Of a DNA stretch of 64,000 nucleotides, positions 7,749-15,811 are shown one piece after another. Below the pieces are notes generated by a model that was given only the letters and a program-made list of their open reading frames with translations, had not been told where the DNA came from and ran no database searches. Both the position numbers and the translations under genes were made by a program. The stretch is from CAILZL01 sp050248275. GTDB lineage: Bacteria; Pseudomonadota; Gammaproteobacteria; Steroidobacterales; Steroidobacteraceae. The first letter of the stretch is position 1, and every line of letters starts with the position of its first letter. Location: NCBI GenBank assembly GCA_050248275.1, contig JBFWSR010000001.1, forward strand, positions 310,001 to 374,000, in the 5' to 3' direction.

Positions 7749-9113
7749 TCAACCTGTCAAAGTTCTCAACAAGTTTTGATATTCCTCAGAGCTGCGCGTT
7801 TCGGTTTCTTTCAAAACCTTGATTACCCGGCATGCATGCAACACAGTGGTATGGTCCCGGCCGCCAAATGCATCACCGATTTCAGGCAGGCTATGGGTGG
7901 TCAATTCTTTGGCCAATGCCATTGCCATCTGTCTCGGACGTGCGATGGAACGACTGCGGCGTTTTGACAGCAAGTCTGCGACACGTATTTTGTAGTATTC
8001 AGCGACCGTTTTTTGGATGTTTTCGATCGTTACCAGTCGATCCTGCAACGCCAGGAGATCACGCAAAGCTTCTTTGGTGAAATCCAGAGTAATAGGCCGG
8101 CCGGTAAACTGTGCGTTGGCCACTACCCGGCGCAAGGCGCCTTCCAGCTCCCGCACATTGGAACGAATTCGTTTGGCAATGAAAAACGCAACTTCCTCAG
8201 GCAAAAGGACACTGCCCAAGGCAGCCTTACTCATCAGAATGGCCACACTGGTCTCCAGTTCCGGAGGTTCTACGGATACCGTTAAGCCCCAGCCGAAACG
8301 CGACTTCAGCCTTTCTTCCAGACCTTCAACTTCTTTGGGATAACGATCACAGGTCAGGATGATTTGCTGCTGTGCTTCAAACAACGCGTTAAAGGTATGA
8401 AAGAATTCCTCTTGTGACCGATCCTTACCGGCAAAAAACTGAATATCATCGATCAGCAGCGCGTCCAGGGAGCGATATGCCGTTTTGAATTCATTGATAC
8501 TGTTGTGCTGCAGAGCCTTGACCATATCGCCGACAAACCGCTCGGAGTGCACGTAAGCGATTCGAGCATTCGGCATCCTTTCGCGGATGGCATTGCCAAC
8601 GGCATGCATCAGGTGTGTTTTGCCCAGCCCCACTCCGCCATAGATGAATAACGGGTTGTAAGCCCGCCCGGGATTCTCGGCCACCTGTTGAGCAGCAGCC
8701 CGAGCTAACTGGTTACTTTTACCTTCAACGAAATTGGTAAAAGTAAACTCCGGATTCAGGCGACCCCCCAGATTGCTGAACATGGATTTGGGCGCCACAG
8801 CAGCAGATACGGTCACAGCCTCGCGGGGCACAAGTTCATTTACCGCAGAGGTTGGAGGCCGGGAGCCCACTTCCAGCACCAGCGAGGTCGATCTTGATTC
8901 CGAGCTTGAGTCAGGTAGCGTCTGGAACAACTGTGTCAGTCGGGGCAGGACGTTTTCATTAACCCATTCGGCCACGAACCGGTTAGGCGCATAAAGACGC
9001 AATACGTTGCCATCCGCGACTGCCTGCAAAGGCCGAACCCAAGTGTTGAATTGCTGCTCGGGCATATCCGCTTCGAGCTGGCGTAAACAACGGTTCCACA
9101 ACGAGCCTGGCAC
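7749..9113 (-). CDS. dnaA: Chromosomal replication initiator DnaA
   Basis: AAA+ ATPase that binds DnaA boxes and opens oriC. From the GTG at 9113 the protein has 454 residues and begins MPGSLWNRCLRQLEADMPEQ, the normal DnaA domain I start. Walker A GGVGLGKTH lies near residue 158, Walker B LLIDDIQFFAGK follows, and the C-terminal signature GGRDHTTVLHACR is intact. An upstream in-frame ATG (9266) would add 51 residues unlike any DnaA N-terminus; that stretch instead contains a promoter-like element and a DnaA box. AAGAGA lies 9 bases before the GTG. Expression is probably autoregulated by DnaA. Confidence 0.96.
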   Translation of the reverse strand: MPGSLWNRCLRQLEADMPEQQFNTWVRPLQAVADGNVLRLYAPNRFVAEWVNENVLPRLTQLFQTLPDSSSESRSTSLVLEVGSRPPTSAVNELVPREAVTVSAAVAPKSMFSNLGGRLNPEFTFTNFVEGKSNQLARAAAQQVAENPGRAYNPLFIYGGVGLGKTHLMHAVGNAIRERMPNARIAYVHSERFVGDMVKALQHNSINEFKTAYRSLDALLIDDIQFFAGKDRSQEEFFHTFNALFEAQQQIILTCDRYPKEVEGLEERLKSRFGWGLTVSVEPPELETSVAILMSKAALGSVLLPEEVAFFIAKRIRSNVRELEGALRRVVANAQFTGRPITLDFTKEALRDLLALQDRLVTIENIQKTVAEYYKIRVADLLSKRRSRSIARPRQMAMALAKELTTHSLPEIGDAFGGRDHTTVLHACRVIKVLKETETRSSEEYQNLLRTLTG

Positions 9114-9162
9114 GGTCCGTGATCTCTTTGAATAGTTTTCGGCGGGGATGAGGGGACGTGAG

Positions 9163-9192
9163 TCTATACCGAGTTTCAGCGACTTATCCACA
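9163..9192 (-). promoter_or_regulatory. dnaA promoter with overlapping DnaA box
   Basis: On the minus strand TGGATA (9190-9185) and TATAGA (9168-9163) form a -35/-10 pair with a 16-base spacer, placing the transcript start about 40 bases before the GTG of dnaA. The -35 element lies within a perfect DnaA box (9184-9192). Bound DnaA would block the promoter, the classic autorepression layout. The box is seen directly; the promoter is a prediction. Confidence 0.6.
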
Positions 9193-9259
9193 GGCATCTG
9201 GTAACCGGTTACATTACCCTCGCGACTTAATTTGAAATCATTGAACCAGCCATTCCAGC

Positions 9260-9288
9260 TTGACACACCTCAGACCCACCCGTACCCT
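9260..9288 (+). promoter_or_regulatory. rpmH operon promoter
   Basis: A perfect TTGACA (9260-9265) is followed after 17 bases by TACCCT (9283-9288), then a GC-rich discriminator. A GC-rich discriminator is typical of ribosomal promoters under stringent control. It would drive rpmH-rnpA-yidD-yidC with a leader of roughly 55 bases. Confidence 0.55.
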
Positions 9289-9308
9289 TGCGGCCCCTTT
9301 ATGTATGG

Positions 9309-9329
9309 ACTTGGCCTTGTTGGCCAAGT
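9309..9329 (+). other. Hairpin in the rpmH leader
   Basis: ACTTGGCC and GGCCAAGT form a perfect 8-bp stem with a 5-base loop, ending 10 bases before the AGGAAG ribosome-binding site of rpmH. There is no T-tract, so it is not an intrinsic terminator. It could stabilise the messenger or act in translational control. Confidence 0.45.
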
Positions 9330-9350
9330 ACCTGATTAGGAAGATATCCG

Positions 9351-9485
9351 ATGAAGCGCACATATCAACCCAGCAATTTGCACCGCAAACGTGTGCATGG
9401 TTTCCGTGCTCGCATGGCCACCAAGGGTGGCCGTCTGGTCTTGGCTCGTCGCCGCGCCAAGGGCCGCAAACGTCTTTGCGTGTAA
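9351..9485 (+). CDS. rpmH: 50S ribosomal protein L34
   Basis: The 44-residue basic protein begins MKRTYQPSNLHRKRVHGFRA and continues with TKGGRLVLARRRAKGRKRL, the invariant L34 pattern; it ends in CV. It is a structural component of the large ribosomal subunit. AGGAAGATATCCG precedes the ATG. It opens the conserved rpmH-rnpA-yidD-yidC operon and is divergent from dnaA. Confidence 0.97.
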   Translation: MKRTYQPSNLHRKRVHGFRARMATKGGRLVLARRRAKGRKRLCV

Positions 9486-9538
9486 TCGGCGCGCCGCCTT
9501 TTCTGCGGCCGTCACTTAATTTTTCCTGTCACCGTCGG

Positions 9539-9892
9539 GTGTCAACGTTTACCCCGGCACAGCGTCTAGTCCACAAGGCCCAGTTTGATGCGGTCTATCA
9601 ACAGGGCAGCAAACTGGGCGATTCATGTTTTCTGGTTCTGATTAAACCCAATGGTTTGAGCATCGCCCGCCTTGGGCTGTCAGTATCCGCACGTACGGTG
9701 GGCAATGCAGTGAATCGCAATCGCATCAAACGCGTGATTCGCAATTCCTTCCGTCTCAATCACACGCAACTCCCAGCTGTGGACATCGTGGTCAATACTC
9801 GTCCCGGCGCACGTGATGCAACTAACGGTTTATTGGCTGAGCGACTCGCACAGCACTGGAAAAATGTGGTGAAACGATGCGCCGCATCCTGA
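9539..9892 (+). CDS. rnpA: Ribonuclease P protein component
   Basis: Basic protein cofactor of RNase P, which matures tRNA 5' ends. From the GTG at 9539 it has 117 residues, a normal length. The signature RLGLSVSARTVGNAVNRNRIKR (a one-residue variant of the family RNxxKR block) is complete. The frame is open farther upstream but would overlap rpmH entirely, so the GTG is the sensible start. No strong ribosome-binding site is visible, consistent with translational coupling to rpmH. Its last 16 bases overlap yidD. Confidence 0.93.
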   Translation: MSTFTPAQRLVHKAQFDAVYQQGSKLGDSCFLVLIKPNGLSIARLGLSVSARTVGNAVNRNRIKRVIRNSFRLNHTQLPAVDIVVNTRPGARDATNGLLAERLAQHWKNVVKRCAAS

Positions 9893-10140
9893 TTTTTCTG
9901 ATCAGCGGCTATCGTTACCTGCTCAGTCCCTGGCTGGGTCAGAACTGTCGTTTTTACCCCAGTTGCTCCTGTTACGCACAACAGGCTCTTCATGAACACG
10001 GCATCATCGAAGGTCTTTGGCTGAGCCTGCGGCGCATCTTGCGCTGTCATCCCTGGCATCCGGGTGGTTACGATCCCGTGCCACCAGCTAAATCCAACAG
10101 TTCACATCAAGACCATACCGGCAATTGTTCGCATGGATAA
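9877..10140 (+). CDS. yidD: Membrane protein insertion efficiency factor YidD
   Basis: The small membrane-associated protein (87 residues) supports YidC/Sec membrane insertion. The motif reads YRYLLSPWLGQNCRFYPSCS, then CYAQQAL, then LRRILRCHPWHPGGYDPVP, which is the entire conserved core of the family, with its cysteines. It starts inside rnpA (16-base overlap) and ends 8 bases into yidC, so the three genes are probably translationally coupled. Confidence 0.95.
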   Translation: MRRILIFLISGYRYLLSPWLGQNCRFYPSCSCYAQQALHEHGIIEGLWLSLRRILRCHPWHPGGYDPVPPAKSNSSHQDHTGNCSHG

Positions 10141-11806
10141 CAAACGCATTTTTTTATGGGGCGCCGTGGGCGTCCTTCTATGGTTGAATTTCATCACCTG
10201 GCAACGTGACTATCCGCCTGCATCGGTACCCGTCGCCACAGGTGTCGCATCACACGATTCTGCCGCCGGCACCAGCCTGCCTAGTCTGCCAGACGCCGCT
10301 TCCAGCACGGTGACAACCGTCGCTCCCACTGCACCGGCCGCAGCAACCAATGCGTCAGCTACAGGCAGCAAGATTCGAGTGGTTACCGATGTATTCGATC
10401 TGGATATCAACACACGTGGTGGCGACATCGAGCGAGCGGACTTGCTGAAGTATCCCATCAGCAAAGATCAGCCGGCTACGCCGGTGCAGTTGCTGAGTAA
10501 TGTGCCGGCATCTTTGTTTGTAGCTAGATCCGGTTTACTGACTGTCAATCCTGCTGCTGCTCCCAGTCATCTGGCAACATACGCCAGCGATGCCGACGAA
10601 TATCGCATGGCTGCCGGGCAGAACGAGCTGGCGGTGAAGTTGAGCTGGACAGATGCGCAGGGCATCGGCATCGACAAGATCTATACCTTCAAGCGTGGCA
10701 GCTATGCGGTAACGGTACGTTACGAAGTACATAACAACAGTCCAGCCGTGTGGCAGGGCGCTTCCTATGTACAGTTGTTCAGACACGACCTGCCCATCAA
10801 GTATTCGATGCTTGATGCTTCGACGATTGCCTATCGCGGGCCCGCTGTTTACAACGGCAAGTCCTATCGCAAGCTGAAAGTGGGTGATGCAGAAGACAGC
10901 AAGTTCCAGTCAGCGATTACCGGCGGCTGGATGGCCGGGATGCAGCATTACTTTGTCGTCGCTGCAGTGCCTCCCACTGACAAGACATATGATTATTCAC
11001 TGGCTGTTGACGGCGACAACAATTACACTTTTACCTATCGTGGCCCGCTGCAAAATGTCCCTGCCGGCACCTCGGCGCAATTGACTGAAACCTTGTTCAT
11101 CGGTCCCAAGCTGCAGGATCAACTGGCGGCCACGGGTCCGGAACTCGATCGCACCACCGACTATGGCAAGCTGAGCATCATTGCCCGTCCCCTGTTCTGG
11201 CTGCTGCAAAAAGTGCATCAGTTTGTCAGCAATTGGGGTATCACGATTATCATCACTACGTTGTTGATCAAGCTGGCGTTTTATCGCCTGACGGCATCGA
11301 GCGGCCGTTCCATGGCCAAGATGCGTACCGTTGCGCCCAAGTTGAAGTCGCTGCAGGAGCGCTACAAGGATGATCGCGAAGCGCTGGGCAAGGCTACGAT
11401 GGAGTTATACAAGAAGGAAAAGATCAATCCGGTGGCTGGTTGCCTGCCGATGCTGATACAGATTCCATTCTTCATGGGCTTTTATTGGGTATTGCTGGAA
11501 AGTGTGGAACTGCGCCAGGCGCCGTTTTTTGGCTGGATAGCCGATCTGTCGACGCGCGATCCGTATTTCGTGCTGCCGGTCGTCATGGGTATTGCCAACT
11601 TTGTACAGTTCAAGATGAATCCGCCGCCGCCGGATCCCACCCAGGCCAAGGTCATGGCTTTCATGCCTGTCATGATGACGGTGATGATGGCGTGGTTCCC
11701 CTCCGGCCTGGTGTTGTACTGGATCACGAACACCGTGGTGTCAGCTTTGCAGCAGTGGCGCATCAACAAGTTGGTTGCTGCTGACGCCAGACAAGCGCTG
11801 GCTTGA
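10133..11806 (+). CDS. yidC: Membrane protein insertase YidC
   Basis: Inserts and folds inner-membrane proteins, alone or with SecYEG. The 557-residue protein begins MDNKRIFLWGAVGVLLWL, the typical first membrane segment. A low-complexity Ala/Thr/Ser stretch and the large periplasmic domain (to about residue 330) follow. The C-terminal 60-kDa IMP core includes the membrane segment from NWGITIIITTLLIKLAFY and the cytoplasmic KMRTVAPKLKSLQERYKDD. The ATG at 10133 overlaps the yidD stop; a longer frame begins at 10064 but lacks the family N-terminus. Confidence 0.97.
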   Translation: MDNKRIFLWGAVGVLLWLNFITWQRDYPPASVPVATGVASHDSAAGTSLPSLPDAASSTVTTVAPTAPAAATNASATGSKIRVVTDVFDLDINTRGGDIERADLLKYPISKDQPATPVQLLSNVPASLFVARSGLLTVNPAAAPSHLATYASDADEYRMAAGQNELAVKLSWTDAQGIGIDKIYTFKRGSYAVTVRYEVHNNSPAVWQGASYVQLFRHDLPIKYSMLDASTIAYRGPAVYNGKSYRKLKVGDAEDSKFQSAITGGWMAGMQHYFVVAAVPPTDKTYDYSLAVDGDNNYTFTYRGPLQNVPAGTSAQLTETLFIGPKLQDQLAATGPELDRTTDYGKLSIIARPLFWLLQKVHQFVSNWGITIIITTLLIKLAFYRLTASSGRSMAKMRTVAPKLKSLQERYKDDREALGKATMELYKKEKINPVAGCLPMLIQIPFFMGFYWVLLESVELRQAPFFGWIADLSTRDPYFVLPVVMGIANFVQFKMNPPPPDPTQAKVMAFMPVMMTVMMAWFPSGLVLYWITNTVVSALQQWRINKLVAADARQALA

Positions 11807-11855
11807 TGCTTTAGCCTTAACCGACCGATTCGCTGCTGATCGGTGATTTGTCGGC

Positions 11856-13208
11856 ATGATAACTAGCGAGCATGACACCATTGCTGCCATCGCCACACCG
11901 CCGGGATGCGGCGGTGTGGGCATCATCCGTATCTCCGGCAAGCTGGTAATGGGCATTGCCACCGCCATGCTGGGCGAATTACCCAAGCCACGCGCAGCAC
12001 ATCTGAGCGAGTTTCGCGATGCCAATGCGAAAGGCATTGACAGCGGCATTGCGCTTTACTTTCCGGCGCCACATTCCTTTACCGGTGAGGATGTATTGGA
12101 GCTGCAAGGGCATGGCGGGCCGATAGTGCAGGATCTGCTGCTGCAACGCATTCTGCAATTGGGCGCACGCCTGGCAGAGCCTGGTGAATTCAGCCGTCGG
12201 GCATTCTTGAATGACAAGCTCGATTTGGTGGAAGCTGAAGCCATTGCCGATCTGATAGCGGCTGACTCTGCACAGGCAGCACGCGCTGCCTTGCGTTCCA
12301 TGCAAGGCGAATTCTCGGCGCGCCTGCATGAACTGACCGAAGCGGTCATTCATACGCGCATGCACGTCGAAGCGGCCATTGATTTTCCTGACGAAGAACT
12401 GGATCTGATGCAGGACAGTGTGCTGCTGCAACGCATGGCGCATACACAGCAATTGATTGCTGCCATTCAGCAAACCGCCAGACAGGGCAGTTTGTTGCGT
12501 GAAGGCATGACCGTAGTCATCGCCGGCAAACCCAATGCCGGCAAATCCAGCTTGCTGAATCGTCTTGCCGGTTACGATGCGGCGATCGTGACGGAAATAC
12601 CCGGGACTACCCGCGACGTATTGCGTGAGCGCATTCATATCGATGGCCTGCCGCTGCATATCATTGATACGGCCGGATTGCGCGATACCCATGATCGCGT
12701 CGAAGCGGAAGGGATCCGGCGCGCGCAGCTGGAAATGGCCAAGGCCGATCGGCTGCTGTATGTAGTAGATGCCAGTAGGGGTGATGTGGCTTCTATCGAT
12801 CAGGAGCTTGCGCAGTTGCCGGGTGAAGCGCCGGTGACGGTGGTAATGAACAAGATTGATCTTGCTCAGCACTTACCAGCCCTTGAGCCGGGCAGCCCAC
12901 CATACATTTATCTTTCGGCATACACTGGCGCGGGATTTGAATTGCTGACCGAACACTTGAAAGCCTGCATGGGTTACAACAGCAGCGAAGCAGGTGGGTT
13001 TTTGGCGCGCCGCCGGCATCTCGAGGCATTGCAACGCGTCAAACAGCATCTGGATCAGGCGCAGGCGCATCTGCTCACTCGTCATGCCGGCGAATTGTGT
13101 GCCGAAGAATTGCGGATGGCACAACAGGCACTGGGTGAAATTACCGGAGAATTCACCTCCGATGATTTGCTGGGCCGAATCTTCACCAGTTTTTGCATAG
13201 GCAAGTAA
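11856..13208 (+). CDS. mnmE: tRNA modification GTPase MnmE
   Basis: With MnmG it adds the aminomethyl-type group to U34 of certain tRNAs. The 450-residue protein starts with the tetrahydrofolate-binding domain (DTIAAIATPPGCGGVGIIRISG). An inserted G domain has GKPNAGKSSLLN near residue 223, then GTTRDVLRE, DTAG and NKID. It ends in FCIGK, carrying the invariant catalytic cysteine. Here mnmG is not adjacent: two unrelated genes lie between them. The stop codon overlaps the next start (TAATG). Confidence 0.98.
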   Translation: MITSEHDTIAAIATPPGCGGVGIIRISGKLVMGIATAMLGELPKPRAAHLSEFRDANAKGIDSGIALYFPAPHSFTGEDVLELQGHGGPIVQDLLLQRILQLGARLAEPGEFSRRAFLNDKLDLVEAEAIADLIAADSAQAARAALRSMQGEFSARLHELTEAVIHTRMHVEAAIDFPDEELDLMQDSVLLQRMAHTQQLIAAIQQTARQGSLLREGMTVVIAGKPNAGKSSLLNRLAGYDAAIVTEIPGTTRDVLRERIHIDGLPLHIIDTAGLRDTHDRVEAEGIRRAQLEMAKADRLLYVVDASRGDVASIDQELAQLPGEAPVTVVMNKIDLAQHLPALEPGSPPYIYLSAYTGAGFELLTEHLKACMGYNSSEAGGFLARRRHLEALQRVKQHLDQAQAHLLTRHAGELCAEELRMAQQALGEITGEFTSDDLLGRIFTSFCIGK

Positions 13209-13714
13209 TGAACGCCAGACTTCTGTTCATTCTGCTGGTTGTCAGCGTGTCATTGGCTTTTACGCAGCGATTTCGCAAAACCGGTCTGGCACTGAGCGCT
13301 GTGCTGGTGCTGCTGCTGATATGGTTCAATATCCACGCGCCACATGATGATGAAACACCACATGACGTAACGCCGACCCTTTCATCAAGCCAGTCGGCAG
13401 CTGGTCCGGCAGCGCAATTGAATGACATGCAATTTGATGGACAGGGCGCACCCTGGCGTCTGAGCGGCACGGTGCACAATATTTCCACAGCAGCCATTCG
13501 AGCGGTGAGCTTGCAGATTGAACGCCTTGATTGCCCGCAGCCGGACAGCGCGCGGGCAGAGTGTCGGCTGCTCTGGCAAGGCATACATGTACTACACGTC
13601 AATATTCCTGTTGCAGGCAGCGTTGCCATTGACGAGAGCTTTTACAGTCACGATCCCGTGCTACGCCTGGAAGGTATGGCACGCAATCTCATTACCATTG
13701 CCTCGGTTGAATAA
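13208..13714 (+). CDS. Envelope protein with FxLYD-like domain
   Basis: Unknown function. The 168-residue protein has two close hydrophobic segments (about residues 4-20 and 26-42) and then a soluble region. WRLSGTVHNISTAAIRAVSL resembles the beta-sandwich FxLYD fold of extracytoplasmic proteins. Two cysteines (in DCPQP and ECRLL) could pair outside the membrane. The ATG overlaps the mnmE stop, indicating translational coupling. It converges with the FecR/DUF6600 gene 15 bases away. Confidence 0.75.
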   Translation: MNARLLFILLVVSVSLAFTQRFRKTGLALSAVLVLLLIWFNIHAPHDDETPHDVTPTLSSSQSAAGPAAQLNDMQFDGQGAPWRLSGTVHNISTAAIRAVSLQIERLDCPQPDSARAECRLLWQGIHVLHVNIPVAGSVAIDESFYSHDPVLRLEGMARNLITIASVE

Positions 13715-13729
13715 TTTAGTTTGTCGTTG

Positions 13730-15718
13730 TCAGCGGGTATCCCTGTCGAAACGACGATGGCGGAAGCCGGCATCGTCCCCTCTGTTGGGCGCTCGATTCG
13801 AGTCTGGATTGCCGCCAGACGGTGCTGCATCAGGACTGAAAGGCGCCGGCTCGCGACGTGGTGCCGGCATCGGATTGCTGGGCGCTGGTATGGAGCGCTG
13901 CCGCTCGATGGACGGCTGCGCAGTATCCTGACCACTTCGTTCACGACCATCAGGACGCGCTTCATCGCGCACCCATGGATTGCTGCGTATGCGTGGCCCG
14001 GTTACTTTGGGGGCGGGTACTGGCATGCCTGCATCACGGCCAGCTTCCGCTGGCTGACCACTGCTTGAATTATCGCGGGGTTTGTTAGTGTCCGGCCGCA
14101 TATAAGGCGAGGTCGTGATCGAGCGCGTGCCATCGGGTCTGCGAGCGTTTATTTGATTGCCGTCGGATCGAGGCATGACCTGTGACTCAGCGGGATTACG
14201 CTCACCGTTTCGATAACTGCCAGAGCGTCGAATGGTATTCGGATCAATTACTCGCACGCCATCCACATTACGTGGTGCTGTCAACACCGGCGTGACGTCA
14301 GCATTGCCTTGGCTTGGCCACACCGGGCGTCGCCGCGCCAGCACTTCACGTGAATTAGGTAGAACGGGTGGGGTGACATTCCTGGAGTCACGCGTCTCGG
14401 GAGCCCGGTCAGTCGCCCTGACCGGCATTTGATCCATGGACTGCAATCGTCCTGCATCAAACCCGATGAGATGGCGACTCACTGGCTGGGCTTCGCGCAA
14501 GGTATCGGCTTGTACCACTGAAGCAGCATGACGATTGCTGTACTGTTCTTCATGTGGCCGGCGACGATATCCCCGCTCAAACTCGTCACGATTGAGCAGG
14601 CTGTTGCTCAGGTTCACATTTACCAGGTAGTCGCGGCTGCTGCGATAAACCGGTCGATAGATTTCGCGAGGACCGAGCGGAATCCAGCCCACCGGTCGCG
14701 TACCAACGTTCACCGAAACGCTGATGCCCGGCGTGCCAATCCATGCAACCAGGGCAGGGGCATAGACCGGACGGGCGATGCGCGGACCCGGCACCCAGCA
14801 CCAATGACCATGCAGCGAGGCCCAGCGACCGTAATGAAACGGTGCAAATCCCCATGGGGCATCGTCAATCCACGTCCAGCCCCAGGGTGACACCCATCCC
14901 CAGCGGCCATAGCGATACGGTGCCCAACCTGCAACGATGCGCGTGGGCATCCATACATAGCCGTAGTCGTTGTACCAGCGCCAGTAGCCGTAATCGTCGA
15001 GATCTTCATAGCCAATCATGTCTGGGGAAACATATCTGGCTGAAGCGACACGCTCGGCGCGGCGGTTGCGCTCGGCTGACCAGCGATCGAATTCGTCCAT
15101 CCGGGCCAGATCGCCGAATTCGGCAGACAATCGCTCGCTGCCATGCAGGCTTAATTGCTCATCTGTACGCAATGAAAAACTCTGTTTTTCACCGGCGACC
15201 TCCGCGCTGCCATCGCGTACCTGCACCACCGTCAGCTCATCGCGATCCGCCACTTCGATGCGATAAGTACCAGGCTCCAACACCGATACCGCAGCGTTGG
15301 GCGTATCGATTTCCACTATTTCATGCTTGTCGAGGTGGCGAACCCGTAGATTCACCACACCTTGAGTGACCTGTACCTGTAAAGCTTCGTCGCTGAGTTC
15401 CAGCAACCGCAACTGGGTGTCTGCATCCACCTGTAGGGTGGTGCGACCCATCTGCAGTTCGGATCGGGCCTGGCCACCAGTCCATAACTGATCACCACTG
15501 GTCAGCGGCTGATTGATGCTGGCGTTGTTCCAGGTGCTGTCATCCGCGGTTTGCATATACACGTGTCCTTTGAGGTAGCTGATACGGGCTACCCGGCTGG
15601 CCGGATCGCTTTCCTCGGCGTGGCTGAGCGCGCTGCACAAGGCGAGGCAGAGACTCAGCATCCAGATGACTGAATGCGGGCACTGCCAGGCCGGTGTGGA
15701 TTTAAGTGCGATATACAC
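13730..15718 (-). CDS. FecR-domain and DUF6600 secreted protein
   Basis: Exported protein of about 662 residues with unknown role. A hydrophobic signal segment ending near SALSHA is followed by a FecR-like domain (about residues 40-190: GHVYMQTADD, LDVTQ-type repeats and VSVLEPGTYRIEV). Next is a Tyr/Trp/Gly-rich DUF6600 region (about 235-380; YGYVWMPTRIVAGWAPYRYG and similar units). The tail is a long, disordered Pro/Arg/Asn-rich segment. No ECF sigma factor or TonB receptor, the usual FecR partners, is adjacent. The GTG at 15718 is chosen because GGGGG lies 8 bases upstream; a TTG at 15724 is possible. Confidence 0.82.
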   Translation of the reverse strand: MYIALKSTPAWQCPHSVIWMLSLCLALCSALSHAEESDPASRVARISYLKGHVYMQTADDSTWNNASINQPLTSGDQLWTGGQARSELQMGRTTLQVDADTQLRLLELSDEALQVQVTQGVVNLRVRHLDKHEIVEIDTPNAAVSVLEPGTYRIEVADRDELTVVQVRDGSAEVAGEKQSFSLRTDEQLSLHGSERLSAEFGDLARMDEFDRWSAERNRRAERVASARYVSPDMIGYEDLDDYGYWRWYNDYGYVWMPTRIVAGWAPYRYGRWGWVSPWGWTWIDDAPWGFAPFHYGRWASLHGHWCWVPGPRIARPVYAPALVAWIGTPGISVSVNVGTRPVGWIPLGPREIYRPVYRSSRDYLVNVNLSNSLLNRDEFERGYRRRPHEEQYSNRHAASVVQADTLREAQPVSRHLIGFDAGRLQSMDQMPVRATDRAPETRDSRNVTPPVLPNSREVLARRRPVWPSQGNADVTPVLTAPRNVDGVRVIDPNTIRRSGSYRNGERNPAESQVMPRSDGNQINARRPDGTRSITTSPYMRPDTNKPRDNSSSGQPAEAGRDAGMPVPAPKVTGPRIRSNPWVRDEARPDGRERSGQDTAQPSIERQRSIPAPSNPMPAPRREPAPFSPDAAPSGGNPDSNRAPNRGDDAGFRHRRFDRDTR

Positions 15719-15811
15719 GGTCAATTACCCCCGAGTTTTGTCCTGATCAATGAGCGCGGCTTTCAGTCTTGCGGCGCTTGAGTAAACTAGCCGCCCCTGA
15801 GGTAGGCCATC

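Noticed and set aside
9260..9538. Long N-terminal extension of rnpA overlapping rpmH
   Set aside because: The extra residues match no RnpA and run in another frame over the whole of rpmH; the GTG at 9539 gives a normal N-terminus.
14349..14358. TTCACGTGAA as a further parS site
   Set aside because: Only the central palindrome fits; the outer parS bases do not match, and it lies in a coding region far from the other sites.
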